Source of the DNA: Saprospiraceae bacterium
Lineage (GTDB): Bacteria > Bacteroidota > Bacteroidia > Chitinophagales > Saprospiraceae
Direction of reading: 5' to 3'
DNA: 64,000 bases
Assembly: GCA_016710265.1 (NCBI GenBank)
Contig: JADJJL010000001.1
Location: 744,001 to 808,000, forward strand
Positions 9,610-16,608 of this stretch are shown piece after piece. The first letter of the stretch is position 1, and each line of letters starts with the position of its first letter. The position numbers were made by a program, and so were the translations under genes. The notes under the pieces are model-generated. The model made no database searches. It had not been told where the DNA came from and was given only the letters and a program-made list of their open reading frames with translations.

Positions 9610-10146
9610 TTAAATCTTCCTTCCACCCACCACCTGGGTTTGTTTTTCTATACGATTGCTTTGTTTTAAATTGATGAGCAAACCTGCAAATGCAGAGGAA
9701 GAAGCGGTGCTAAATTCCTGGCCGTTGTAAGTGACGATACCACTGTGGCGATCCCATTCCTTACCAAGTAATAAGTAACGTTGTTCAAATTTTGGATTGG
9801 GTCCGAACATCAAATAAGATTCTTTGTCTTTGGATTCAAAACTGACAGCAATTCTATTTTCTTTTGGAGAGAAAAGCATCACGCCGGGAGTCCCTCTCTC
9901 TATAACTATTTCTTCAATTTTCGCACCATTGATGTTTTTAATTTTGCCATTGTTGATGGCTGTTTGCGCGGAGCTAAACTCTCTCCTTAAAACAATATCA
10001 TCGGAAAGATAAAATTGAATTTTGGTCAATTCTTCTTCCCCCCATTTATTCTTATCGATTAATTTTTGGGACAGAGGTGTTAATCTTGGGCTACATGAGA
10101 TTAAAAATAAAACTGCACTAAGTAAAGCAAATTGAAATAGTTTCAT
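9610..10146 (-). CDS. Conserved hypothetical lipoprotein
   Basis: Predicted lipoprotein of 178 residues: a short hydrophobic signal ends in the lipobox LISC (Cys at about residue 18), so the mature protein would be anchored to the outer membrane or inner-membrane periplasmic face. The mature part is beta-rich, with 'IQFYLSDDIVLRREFS', 'NINGAKIEEIVIERGTPGVMLF' and 'RYLLLGKEW'. I recognise this layout from other Bacteroidota genomes but know no function. A likely promoter sits on the minus strand at 10169-10176. It is transcribed away from the ybeY fusion gene. Confidence 0.7.
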   Translation of the reverse strand: MKLFQFALLSAVLFLISCSPRLTPLSQKLIDKNKWGEEELTKIQFYLSDDIVLRREFSSAQTAINNGKIKNINGAKIEEIVIERGTPGVMLFSPKENRIAVSFESKDKESYLMFGPNPKFEQRYLLLGKEWDRHSGIVTYNGQEFSTASSSAFAGLLINLKQSNRIEKQTQVVGGRKI

Positions 10147-10168
10147 AAGGATTTTTTGAATTTGATGA

Positions 10169-10176
10169 CAAATCTA
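10169..10176 (-). promoter_or_regulatory. Bacteroidota -7 promoter box for the lipoprotein gene
   Basis: The + strand reads CAAATCTA, that is TAGATTTG on the minus strand, matching TAnnTTTG, 22 bp before the lipoprotein start codon. Confidence 0.5.
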
Positions 10177-10317
10177 AGCGCAAGTTTAAAATGCGTTCCC
10201 TATTTAAATAATATTTAACCAATGCTGATTCTATTTAGCTTTTATTTAACCGACCAGATGGTATTTTAACAAGGCCTCGGTAAAAGAGGATATCCAAATT
10301 TGGATTAGAATAAATAT

Positions 10318-10325
10318 TACCTTTG
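10318..10325 (+). promoter_or_regulatory. Bacteroidota -7 promoter box for the ybeY fusion gene
   Basis: TACCTTTG matches the TAnnTTTG -7 element and lies 16 bp before the TTG start at 10342, which predicts a very short leader. Confidence 0.5.
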
Positions 10326-10341
10326 TAAATAAAATACAAAA

Positions 10342-11085
10342 TTGATTGAATTCCATTACCTAGTAGATCCCATTGGCTTGCCAGAAAAAAAAGTGGCAGA
10401 CTGGATTAAAAAGATTGCACTGCAGTATTCCAATAAAATAGGCATGATCAATATAGTCTTTTGTACCAATGAATATCTCTTGGATTACAATCGTCGATTT
10501 CTAAACCATGACTATTACACCGACATCATCACTTTTCCATTTGCAGAAAATCCTATTTCCGGTGAACTGTACATCAGTGTAGATCAAGTAAAAATACAAG
10601 CCATTGAACTCGGTGAATCTTTTGACAAAGAAATTCTCAGAGTGATCATCCATGGCATCTTGCATCTTTTGGGATTGAATGATAAAACCAAATCAGAACA
10701 ATTAGAGATCAGAGAAGCAGAAAATAAGTCTTTGGAGCTCTATTATTCAAAAAATAAGCCGGAACCTCATTTTTACGATCAAGTTTATGACCTTGTTAAA
10801 ATGATCCCTTCAGGTAGGGTCAGCACGTATGGAGCCTTGGCTTCCTTTTTAAGTCTTGGATCTGCCAGAATGGTGGGTTGGGCTTTAAATCAACTTAAGG
10901 GTAAAAGGACCGAAGTACCCGCTCAAAGAGTCGTCAATTCAAAAGGCATCTTGAGCGGAAAGAATTTTTTTGGCCCGGGAGAAATGGAAGTCCTGCTAAA
11001 TCAAGAAGGAGTCGAAGTAAAAAATGATAAAGTTGTTGAATTTGAGAGGTTGTTTTGGGATCCTTCCACAGAATTAGATCTTTAA
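10342..11085 (+). CDS. ybeY: YbeY rRNA-maturation endoribonuclease fused to an alkyltransferase-like (ATL) domain
   Basis: 247-residue two-domain protein. Residues 1 to about 140 are YbeY, the zinc-dependent endoribonuclease of 16S rRNA 3' processing and ribosome quality control: 'YYTDIITFPF' precedes the metal motif 'HGILHLLGLND' (His104, His108). Residues about 142-247 are a DNA-binding O6-alkylguanine transferase-like fold: 'IPSGRVSTYGALA', 'GSARMVGWALN', 'VPAQRVVNSKG', ending 'FWDP'. The alkyl-acceptor PCHR motif reads PAQR (Ala194, Gln195), so it cannot accept alkyl groups; this is typical of ATL proteins, which bind alkylated DNA and recruit nucleotide excision repair. TTG is the probable start because an in-frame stop lies just upstream and the protein begins like other YbeY proteins. 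YbeY and ATL are normally separate proteins. Confidence 0.9.
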   Translation: MIEFHYLVDPIGLPEKKVADWIKKIALQYSNKIGMINIVFCTNEYLLDYNRRFLNHDYYTDIITFPFAENPISGELYISVDQVKIQAIELGESFDKEILRVIIHGILHLLGLNDKTKSEQLEIREAENKSLELYYSKNKPEPHFYDQVYDLVKMIPSGRVSTYGALASFLSLGSARMVGWALNQLKGKRTEVPAQRVVNSKGILSGKNFFGPGEMEVLLNQEGVEVKNDKVVEFERLFWDPSTELDL

Positions 11086-11145
11086 TCAAACCGCTTAAAC
11101 CTGTGAGTGATGTTTTTGTTAAGTTTAAAATTAATATATAAAGAT

Positions 11146-11577
11146 ATGAAATTGTGGGGAATTGGAATTTTTATACTAAACCTTTTGATGGGTTTAAGTG
11201 CTTATTCGCAAAACAATAAAGTGTTGGGAAAATGGCAAACCGTAGACGAATCCGGCAAGGCAAAATCCAATGTTGAATTATATATGAAGGATGGCAAAAT
11301 GTTTGGAAGGGTGGTTGAATTATTGCCAGCCGCAACGACCAAGGTTTGCATCAATTGCCCTGGAGATAAAAATGGCAAATCACTGATTGGTATGGACATT
11401 ATTTGGAACATGGGTCCGGTCGGAACTGAATGGGAAGGAGGACAGATTGTGGACCCAAAGAATGGTAAAATTTACAGTTGTTCAATCAGCTTAGAAGGTT
11501 CAGACAAATTAAAAGTGAGAGGTTATATTGGAGTTTCTTTACTCGGTAGGACTCAAATTTGGAACAGGGTAAAATAA
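11146..11577 (+). CDS. DUF2147 family exported protein
   Basis: Small exported protein of 143 residues. I place the start at ATG 11146 because it yields a clean signal peptide (MKLWGIGIFILNLLMGLSAYSQ); an in-frame GTG/ATG at 11107-11110 would only add a non-signal extension. The mature part matches DUF2147: 'VLGKWQTVDESGKAKSNVELY', 'GRVVEL', 'KNGKSLIGMDIIW', 'ILDP'-like 'IVDPKNGKIYSC' and 'LKVRGYIG' with 'GRTQIWNRV'. The family is periplasmic, small and of unknown biochemical role, with a lipocalin-like predicted fold. It follows the YbeY fusion by 60 bp. Confidence 0.85.
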   Translation: MKLWGIGIFILNLLMGLSAYSQNNKVLGKWQTVDESGKAKSNVELYMKDGKMFGRVVELLPAATTKVCINCPGDKNGKSLIGMDIIWNMGPVGTEWEGGQIVDPKNGKIYSCSISLEGSDKLKVRGYIGVSLLGRTQIWNRVK

Positions 11578-11637
11578 ATTACCCACGTACAATATTGTCC
11601 TATGGCAGGCGTTCTATAAACAACAAACCACCTATTT

Positions 11638-11862
11638 ATGCCTATGGTCGATACATTTACACTTCACAGTTTAGTCAGATTTGCTTATGCCGAGTGCGAT
11701 CCTGAGGAGCGCCAAATTCTTGAAGAAATAGCTTCTTCAAATTTTGAAATCCACCAAGAAATGCAAACCTTGAGGGATGCCAAAAGGATGCTACCCAAAG
11801 TAAGTTTTTATCCTAAACAAGTTACTGTCGAGGCTGTCATGAATTACAGCCGTAAGATTTAA
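11638..11862 (+). CDS. Small conserved acidic/helical protein
   Basis: 74-residue protein, 'FTLHSLVRFAYAECDPEERQILEEIASSN', then a helix with charged residues and a C-terminal 'VTVEAVMNYSRKI'. I recognise the pattern from small Bacteroidota proteins that begin with a segment similar to the zinc-less anti-sigma N-terminus, but no function is known to me. No signal peptide or membrane segment. The coding density and the A-rich region before the ATG support a real gene. Confidence 0.6.
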   Translation: MPMVDTFTLHSLVRFAYAECDPEERQILEEIASSNFEIHQEMQTLRDAKRMLPKVSFYPKQVTVEAVMNYSRKI

Positions 11863-12190
11863 TTTTTTACAAGTTAAATTGTTTATTTTCCTGAAGGAAT
11901 TTCTATACATTAAAATTGATATAGTATCATTCAACAAGATATTGATTTAATTACCATTTTGACTTTTATAAGTTCAGGAAAATTTTATTTTAAAACTATT
12001 TAAACCTCCTGCCATCTCTAGATTCTTATCAGTATGATTTGAGCAGAAATCAAAAGCATTTTGTGAATAAAATTGTTTTCAAAAGAAAATTGTTTTGATT
12101 TTTCAACATTGAAATATTAGCGTTAAATTTATTAGAAGAAATGAATTAGCTTTGTATTGGCATCTGGGATAAATATTCAAATATTTTTTC
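11863..12190. other. Intergenic region
   Basis: AT-rich spacer of 328 bp. Apart from the -7 box at 12147-12154 I see no RNA gene, strong hairpin or reading frame. Confidence 0.4.
12147..12154 (+). promoter_or_regulatory. Bacteroidota -7 promoter box for the glycosidase gene
   Basis: TAGCTTTG fits TAnnTTTG and lies 36 bp before the start codon at 12191. Confidence 0.45.
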
Positions 12191-13279
12191 ATGTTCAAAA
12201 CAATGAAGCATACTCCTAAATTGGTTTGGTTTTTTGGAATCGGTTGCTTGTTAATTGCTGTATTTGTCCAGTTTTGGGTCAGAAACTCTACTGCAGAAGA
12301 AAATCCAAAAGCTCCATTGGAACATATAATTGACCCTCAAAAAATAAAAGGAGTGAGTTTTGTCGCTCCACCAAAACCTTTTAAGGGAGATCCTTTTCAA
12401 GAAATCATTGATCACCACATAGAATGGATATCGGTCATACCATATGCTTATACACCTCTTGCAAAGCCTGTAGTTAAATACAATCAAACACAATGGCAAT
12501 GGTGGGGTGAAACACGAATGGGTGCAGAAAAAACAATTGAATTAGCACATCAAAAAGGTATCAAAGTAATGCTAAAGCCTCAGGTATATATCCCCAGAGG
12601 TTGGACAGGAACCATGGACTATAATTCAGAAGAGGAATGGATTCAATGGGAAAACGATTATTCAAAATACATTCTTGATATGGCTGATTTGGCTAAGCAC
12701 AGCGGAGTGGAATTGTTTTGCATTGGAACAGAGTTTTCCGTGTCAGTTAAAAAGAGATTGAAATACTGGTTGCAATTAATCGCAGAAATCAGAAAAATTT
12801 ATCCCGGAAAAATTTGTTATTCGGCCAATTGGGATCATTATGAAGAAACTCCATTTTGGGATCATTTGGATTATATTGGGATCAGTGCCTATTTTCCTTT
12901 AACCGAAGAAGAAAATCCTGATTTAGAAAAATTAAAAGAATCCTGGAACCCATGGTTTACAGAGATGAAAGAGTTTTCAAATAAATTGAAAAAGAAAATT
13001 TTGTTTACTGAATTTGGTTATTTGACCATTGATGGAGCCGCCGGTAAAACCTGGGAACTCGAACAGAAAATAGATCAACTTAAAATGAACCAAACCATCC
13101 AAGCAACTGCTTATGAAGCGATCTTGTCAAGGTTTTGGAATGAAGAATTTTGGGCAGGCGGATTCGTTTGGAAATGGTTTCCGGAAGGAGAGGGACACGA
13201 AGGATATCCTGAAAAAGATTATACACCACAAGGGAAATTGGCAGCGGGAGTTTTGCGAAATTGGTATCAAAAGAAATAA
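12191..13279 (+). CDS. GH113-like TIM-barrel glycoside hydrolase
   Basis: 362-residue protein with an N-terminal membrane anchor or signal (about residues 9-28) and one TIM-barrel domain resembling glycoside hydrolase family 113 (beta-mannanase). The barrel starts with 'KIKGVSFVAPP', continues with 'GAEKTIELAHQKGIKVMLKPQVYI', and carries the two expected carboxylates: Glu181 in 'CIGTEFS' (acid/base) and Glu274 in 'ILFTEFGY' (nucleophile). 'HLDYIGISAYFPL' is also typical. It probably hydrolyses a beta-linked glycan in the periplasm or outside the cell; mannan is the family precedent, not shown here. ATG at 12206 (residue 6) is an alternative start. No PUL genes (SusC/SusD) are nearby. Confidence 0.8.
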   Translation: MFKTMKHTPKLVWFFGIGCLLIAVFVQFWVRNSTAEENPKAPLEHIIDPQKIKGVSFVAPPKPFKGDPFQEIIDHHIEWISVIPYAYTPLAKPVVKYNQTQWQWWGETRMGAEKTIELAHQKGIKVMLKPQVYIPRGWTGTMDYNSEEEWIQWENDYSKYILDMADLAKHSGVELFCIGTEFSVSVKKRLKYWLQLIAEIRKIYPGKICYSANWDHYEETPFWDHLDYIGISAYFPLTEEENPDLEKLKESWNPWFTEMKEFSNKLKKKILFTEFGYLTIDGAAGKTWELEQKIDQLKMNQTIQATAYEAILSRFWNEEFWAGGFVWKWFPEGEGHEGYPEKDYTPQGKLAAGVLRNWYQKK

Positions 13280-13601
13280 ATCTGCTTCATTTAAAAAACA
13301 AGATTTTTTAGCACAAAGACACGAAGACACGAGTCTTTAAAGGACTTGCACTTTGTCTACCATTGGGCTATGTTTTGAACTCATTTTTAAACACCCCATT
13401 AAAACTTGGAAGGGGCATAGCAATTCTTTAAAATATAACTTGGACTTAGAGTTAGTGCCTGTGGGGGGTGCCTTTGGGCTATGATTTTAATTTTATATTG
13501 GATTAACAATTATCCTTAATTTAACAACTGAATGGGCAGATTTTGGTTTCTCTTTGGCCCTAGTTAATAGTCAATGGAAATACAAGTTAGAATGATAGTA
13601 A
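13280..13601. other. Intergenic region
   Basis: 322 bp without a supported gene. A fragment 'TGGGCTATG' occurs twice (about 13364 and 13477) and AGTCTTTAAAGGACT (about 13334-13348) is an imperfect palindrome. No clear promoter box was found for the following kinase gene. Confidence 0.35.
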
Positions 13602-15107
13602 ATGAGTAAGAAAGCCATATGGACGGTGATTGCAATTATGACCCTAGCCTTGGTAGGTACTGTATTATTGCAATTTTACTGGATCAATTGGTCAATCAAA
13701 CTCAATGAAAGGCAATTTGATGATCAGGTTATAGGTGTATTAAAAAGGGTTGCTGACAAATTAGAAAAGGAAAAGGAGAATTGGGAAATCAGCCAAATTG
13801 AAAAATGGATTAATGCCGGGGATCGTACCCAAGAAGATAAAACTAAATTATTAGATTACGCTAAACTATTGATGAGTAATCAGTTATCAGTGAATATGGA
13901 TTCCACCAACTATCCAAGAATTGATCCAAGTTTGAGTTGGGACAAGAAAAAGCAGCTTGTTGAACTTATTGACCGGGAAAGAAGAATCCATCCTGCAAGA
14001 TTGGAACAAAGGATCAACCCGTCCAAATTGGCAGCACTCTTAAAGAATGAATTTGACGAGATGAATTTAAATTTAAAATACAATTTTGGTGTGTATGATA
14101 ACAAGACCGAAAGTTTTGTCATTTTAAATGAAAATTATGTGGTGGGTTTTAAAGAAAAGCCCAAAGCCTCAAAGTCCGAAATTGATCCCAACCAAATATT
14201 AAAAGAAACTTCTTATAAAGTAGCACTCTTTAGTAGTGCAGCTGGATCGCCTGGTACCTTAAAGGTTATTTTTCCACAAAAAACCACTTGGTTAAGGCGT
14301 AATGTAGTGCCTATTGTGATCCTTTCAACCTTACTTACCGGACTCATTTTAGCATGCTTTGTTTATGTAGTTTTGATTATATTTCGTCAGAAAAAATTGT
14401 CTGAGATCAAAAATGATTTTGTCAATAACATGACCCATGAATTTAAAACACCCATTGCCACTATTTCTCTCGCATCAGACTCTATACTTTCTCCCGCCAT
14501 CATCCAATCTCCGGACAAGATTAAAAGATTTATGAACATCATCAAACAAGAGAATCGGAGGATGCTGAGTCAGGTTGAAAAAGTCCTTCAAATGGCCCTT
14601 TTAGACAAGCAAGATTTCCAACTCAATCCTAAGGATCTTAACGTACATGATATAATTCGCGAAGCCGTACAGAATATTGATTTGCAAGTAACTCAAAAAG
14701 AAGGTAAAATAAGTATGTTTTTGGACGCATCCGATCCAAATTTGAAAGCAGACCAAACGCATCTAACTAACATTATTTACAATCTTCTGGACAATGCAAA
14801 TAAATATTCTCCTGAGAAACCTGAAATATCAGTTCACACCTCCAATGTCAAAAAGGGAATCCTAATAAAAGTATCCGACAAAGGAATAGGCATGAGCAGG
14901 GACAATCTCAAACTTATTTTTGAAAAATTCTATCGCGTACCAACAGGTAATGTACACAATGTCAAGGGCTTCGGTCTCGGACTTAGTTATGTGAAAGCCA
15001 TGGTTCAAGCACATCAGGGAACCATTGAAGTTGAAAGTGATACTGGTAAAGGAAGCACTTTCACTGTATTTTTGCCCCAATCGACAAGAATATGGCGGAA
15101 CAGCTAA
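13602..15107 (+). CDS. Two-component sensor histidine kinase, RprX-like
   Basis: 501-residue inner-membrane kinase. A first membrane helix (about 8-28) and a second (about 235-263) bracket a roughly 205-residue periplasmic sensor region with no domain I can name. The cytoplasmic part has the HisKA motif 'NNMTHEFKTPIATI' (phosphorylated His279) and an HATPase domain with N box 'IIYNLLDNANKYS', G1 'VSDKGIGM', F box 'FEKFYR' and G2 'GFGLGLSYVK'. It autophosphorylates and passes phosphate to the regulator encoded 42 bp downstream. Arrangement and length resemble RprX of Bacteroides, a family tie I infer from layout rather than alignment. HAMP is not obvious. The ligand is unknown. Confidence 0.92.
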   Translation: MSKKAIWTVIAIMTLALVGTVLLQFYWINWSIKLNERQFDDQVIGVLKRVADKLEKEKENWEISQIEKWINAGDRTQEDKTKLLDYAKLLMSNQLSVNMDSTNYPRIDPSLSWDKKKQLVELIDRERRIHPARLEQRINPSKLAALLKNEFDEMNLNLKYNFGVYDNKTESFVILNENYVVGFKEKPKASKSEIDPNQILKETSYKVALFSSAAGSPGTLKVIFPQKTTWLRRNVVPIVILSTLLTGLILACFVYVVLIIFRQKKLSEIKNDFVNNMTHEFKTPIATISLASDSILSPAIIQSPDKIKRFMNIIKQENRRMLSQVEKVLQMALLDKQDFQLNPKDLNVHDIIREAVQNIDLQVTQKEGKISMFLDASDPNLKADQTHLTNIIYNLLDNANKYSPEKPEISVHTSNVKKGILIKVSDKGIGMSRDNLKLIFEKFYRVPTGNVHNVKGFGLGLSYVKAMVQAHQGTIEVESDTGKGSTFTVFLPQSTRIWRNS

Positions 15108-15149
15108 ATATTTTAAATTTATAATCGTTAATAAATAAACAAATCGAAA

Positions 15150-15905
15150 ATGTCAATAACGGTTCCTGAACACAACAAGCCTATTAAAATTTTATTGGTA
15201 GAAGACGATCGCAATTTTGGAGATGTGCTGAAGTCCTATTTAGAAATGCATGATTATGATGTCGATCTGGCAGTAGATGGCATTGACGGCTTCGAACAAT
15301 TCCGTCGAGGTGAATATGATCTTTGTATTCTGGATGTGATGATGCCTCGTAGAGATGGATTTACCCTGGCAAAAGATATACGCTCTAAAAATGAAGACAT
15401 CCCTATTATTTTCTTAACTGCCAAAACGCTTAAAGAAGATATCGTTGAGGGATTCAAATTAGGAGCGGATGATTATATCACTAAGCCATTTAATTCAGAA
15501 GAATTGTTGTATAGAATCATTGCAATTCTTAAAAGGTCTAAAAAATTAAAAGACGAAGATACACCTGATCAAGTGGATTATTCTATTGGAAAATACGTTT
15601 TCAATACTTCTCTTAGAGTGCTTTATCTTAAAAATGGAGACGAAGTCATTGAAAAATATAAATTGAGTCCTAAAGAAGGTCAGTTGCTTAAAATGTTTAT
15701 TGACCGACGTAACAATATCCTACCCAGATCAGAAGCTTTAACCAAAATATGGGGTGAAGACAATTATTTTACAGCAAGAAGCATGGATGTTTTTGTGACC
15801 AAACTTAGAAAATATTTTGCTGAAGATAAAAGTATAGAAATTACAAATATTCATGGAAGTGGTTTTAGAATGGTCATCCAGGGAGAAGCGGGATCAGAAT
15901 TGTAA
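15150..15905 (+). CDS. OmpR/PhoB-family response regulator, RprY-like
   Basis: 251-residue DNA-binding response regulator. The receiver domain (about 10-125) has the acidic pocket 'LLVEDDRNF', the phosphoacceptor Asp in 'YDLCILDVMMPRRDG', the Thr switch 'IIFLTAK' and Lys in 'DDYITKPF'. The C-terminal winged helix (about 150-245) has 'LSPKEGQLLKMF', 'RSEALTKIWGEDNYFTARSMDVFVTKLRKYF' and 'IHGSGFRM'. It is the partner of the preceding kinase. The motif 'DNYFTARSMDVFVTKLRK' is characteristic of the Bacteroidota RprY group. Target genes cannot be told from this window. Confidence 0.94.
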   Translation: MSITVPEHNKPIKILLVEDDRNFGDVLKSYLEMHDYDVDLAVDGIDGFEQFRRGEYDLCILDVMMPRRDGFTLAKDIRSKNEDIPIIFLTAKTLKEDIVEGFKLGADDYITKPFNSEELLYRIIAILKRSKKLKDEDTPDQVDYSIGKYVFNTSLRVLYLKNGDEVIEKYKLSPKEGQLLKMFIDRRNNILPRSEALTKIWGEDNYFTARSMDVFVTKLRKYFAEDKSIEITNIHGSGFRMVIQGEAGSEL

Positions 15906-15958
15906 TTATATTAGTATCTGCTACATTTAAAAATAAAATTAATTTTTTTCCTCTATCC

Positions 15959-16549
15959 ATGATTGCAATAGGTGATGTTTTAGTGAGTGATGATGTCATC
16001 AGTTCTTATTTTGCATGCGAACTCAATGCATGTAAAGGTGCCTGCTGTATTGAAGGAGATTATGGTGCGCCATTGACTATAGATGAGGTAGAAATACTAA
16101 ATGATCTTTTACCAATTTTAGAACCCTATTTATCCCAAGATTCATTAGAACTAATCAAAGAGAAAGGAGCAGTACTTTATCATGAAGAAACCGAAGGATA
16201 TGTTACCAATTTGATGCCCAATGGTGCTTGTGTTTTTATGGGAAGGGATGAAATGGGAATCGCCTATTGTGGTATCGAAAAAGCCTATATGGACGGGAAA
16301 ACAAACTTTAGAAAACCTATTTCTTGCCATTTATACCCCATCCGAGTCAATGAAAATCCCCATCTTGGCTTCACAGCTGTGAATTATCACCGTTGGGATA
16401 TTTGCACAGCAGCATGTGGAAAAGGAAAAAAGGAAAAAATTCTATTGTATAAATTTCTTAAAGAACCCATCATTCGAAAATTTGGGGAATCTTTTTATGA
16501 AGAATTGTGTGCCGCTGCTGATTATCTAAGTGAGAACAGCCCTGGATAA
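15959..16549 (+). CDS. DUF3109 family cysteine-rich protein
   Basis: 196-residue cytoplasmic protein of the DUF3109 family, common in Bacteroidota. Conserved cysteines sit in 'ACELNACKGACCIEGDYGAPL', 'NGACVFM', 'GIAYCGIEKAY', 'KPISCHLYPIR' and 'WDICTAACGKGKK', a pattern that suggests bound metal, as in the related YkgJ/zinc- or iron-chelating Cys families. Function is unknown. It follows the response regulator by 53 bp and may share its transcript. Confidence 0.88.
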   Translation: MIAIGDVLVSDDVISSYFACELNACKGACCIEGDYGAPLTIDEVEILNDLLPILEPYLSQDSLELIKEKGAVLYHEETEGYVTNLMPNGACVFMGRDEMGIAYCGIEKAYMDGKTNFRKPISCHLYPIRVNENPHLGFTAVNYHRWDICTAACGKGKKEKILLYKFLKEPIIRKFGESFYEELCAAADYLSENSPG

Positions 16550-16579
16550 ATTTTAATTTCAATTTTTTTTGCAAATCAT

Positions 16580-16587
16580 TACTTTTG
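16580..16587 (+). promoter_or_regulatory. Bacteroidota -7 promoter box for the C25-like gene
   Basis: TACTTTTG fits TAnnTTTG. It overlaps a TTG that opens a longer frame at 16585, which argues for the ATG at 16609 as the real start, with a leader of roughly 15 nt. Confidence 0.55.
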
Positions 16588-16608
16588 TCATTCACAAAAC
16601 GGAATGAG

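Noticed and set aside
9417..9626. Small minus-strand frame upstream of the lipoprotein's end
   Set aside because: It overlaps the lipoprotein gene's 3' end and runs through the GC-rich island with no recognisable product.
16585..16608. TTG start extending the C25-like gene upstream
   Set aside because: It lies inside the predicted promoter box TACTTTTG; the ATG at 16609 opens a clean signal peptide.
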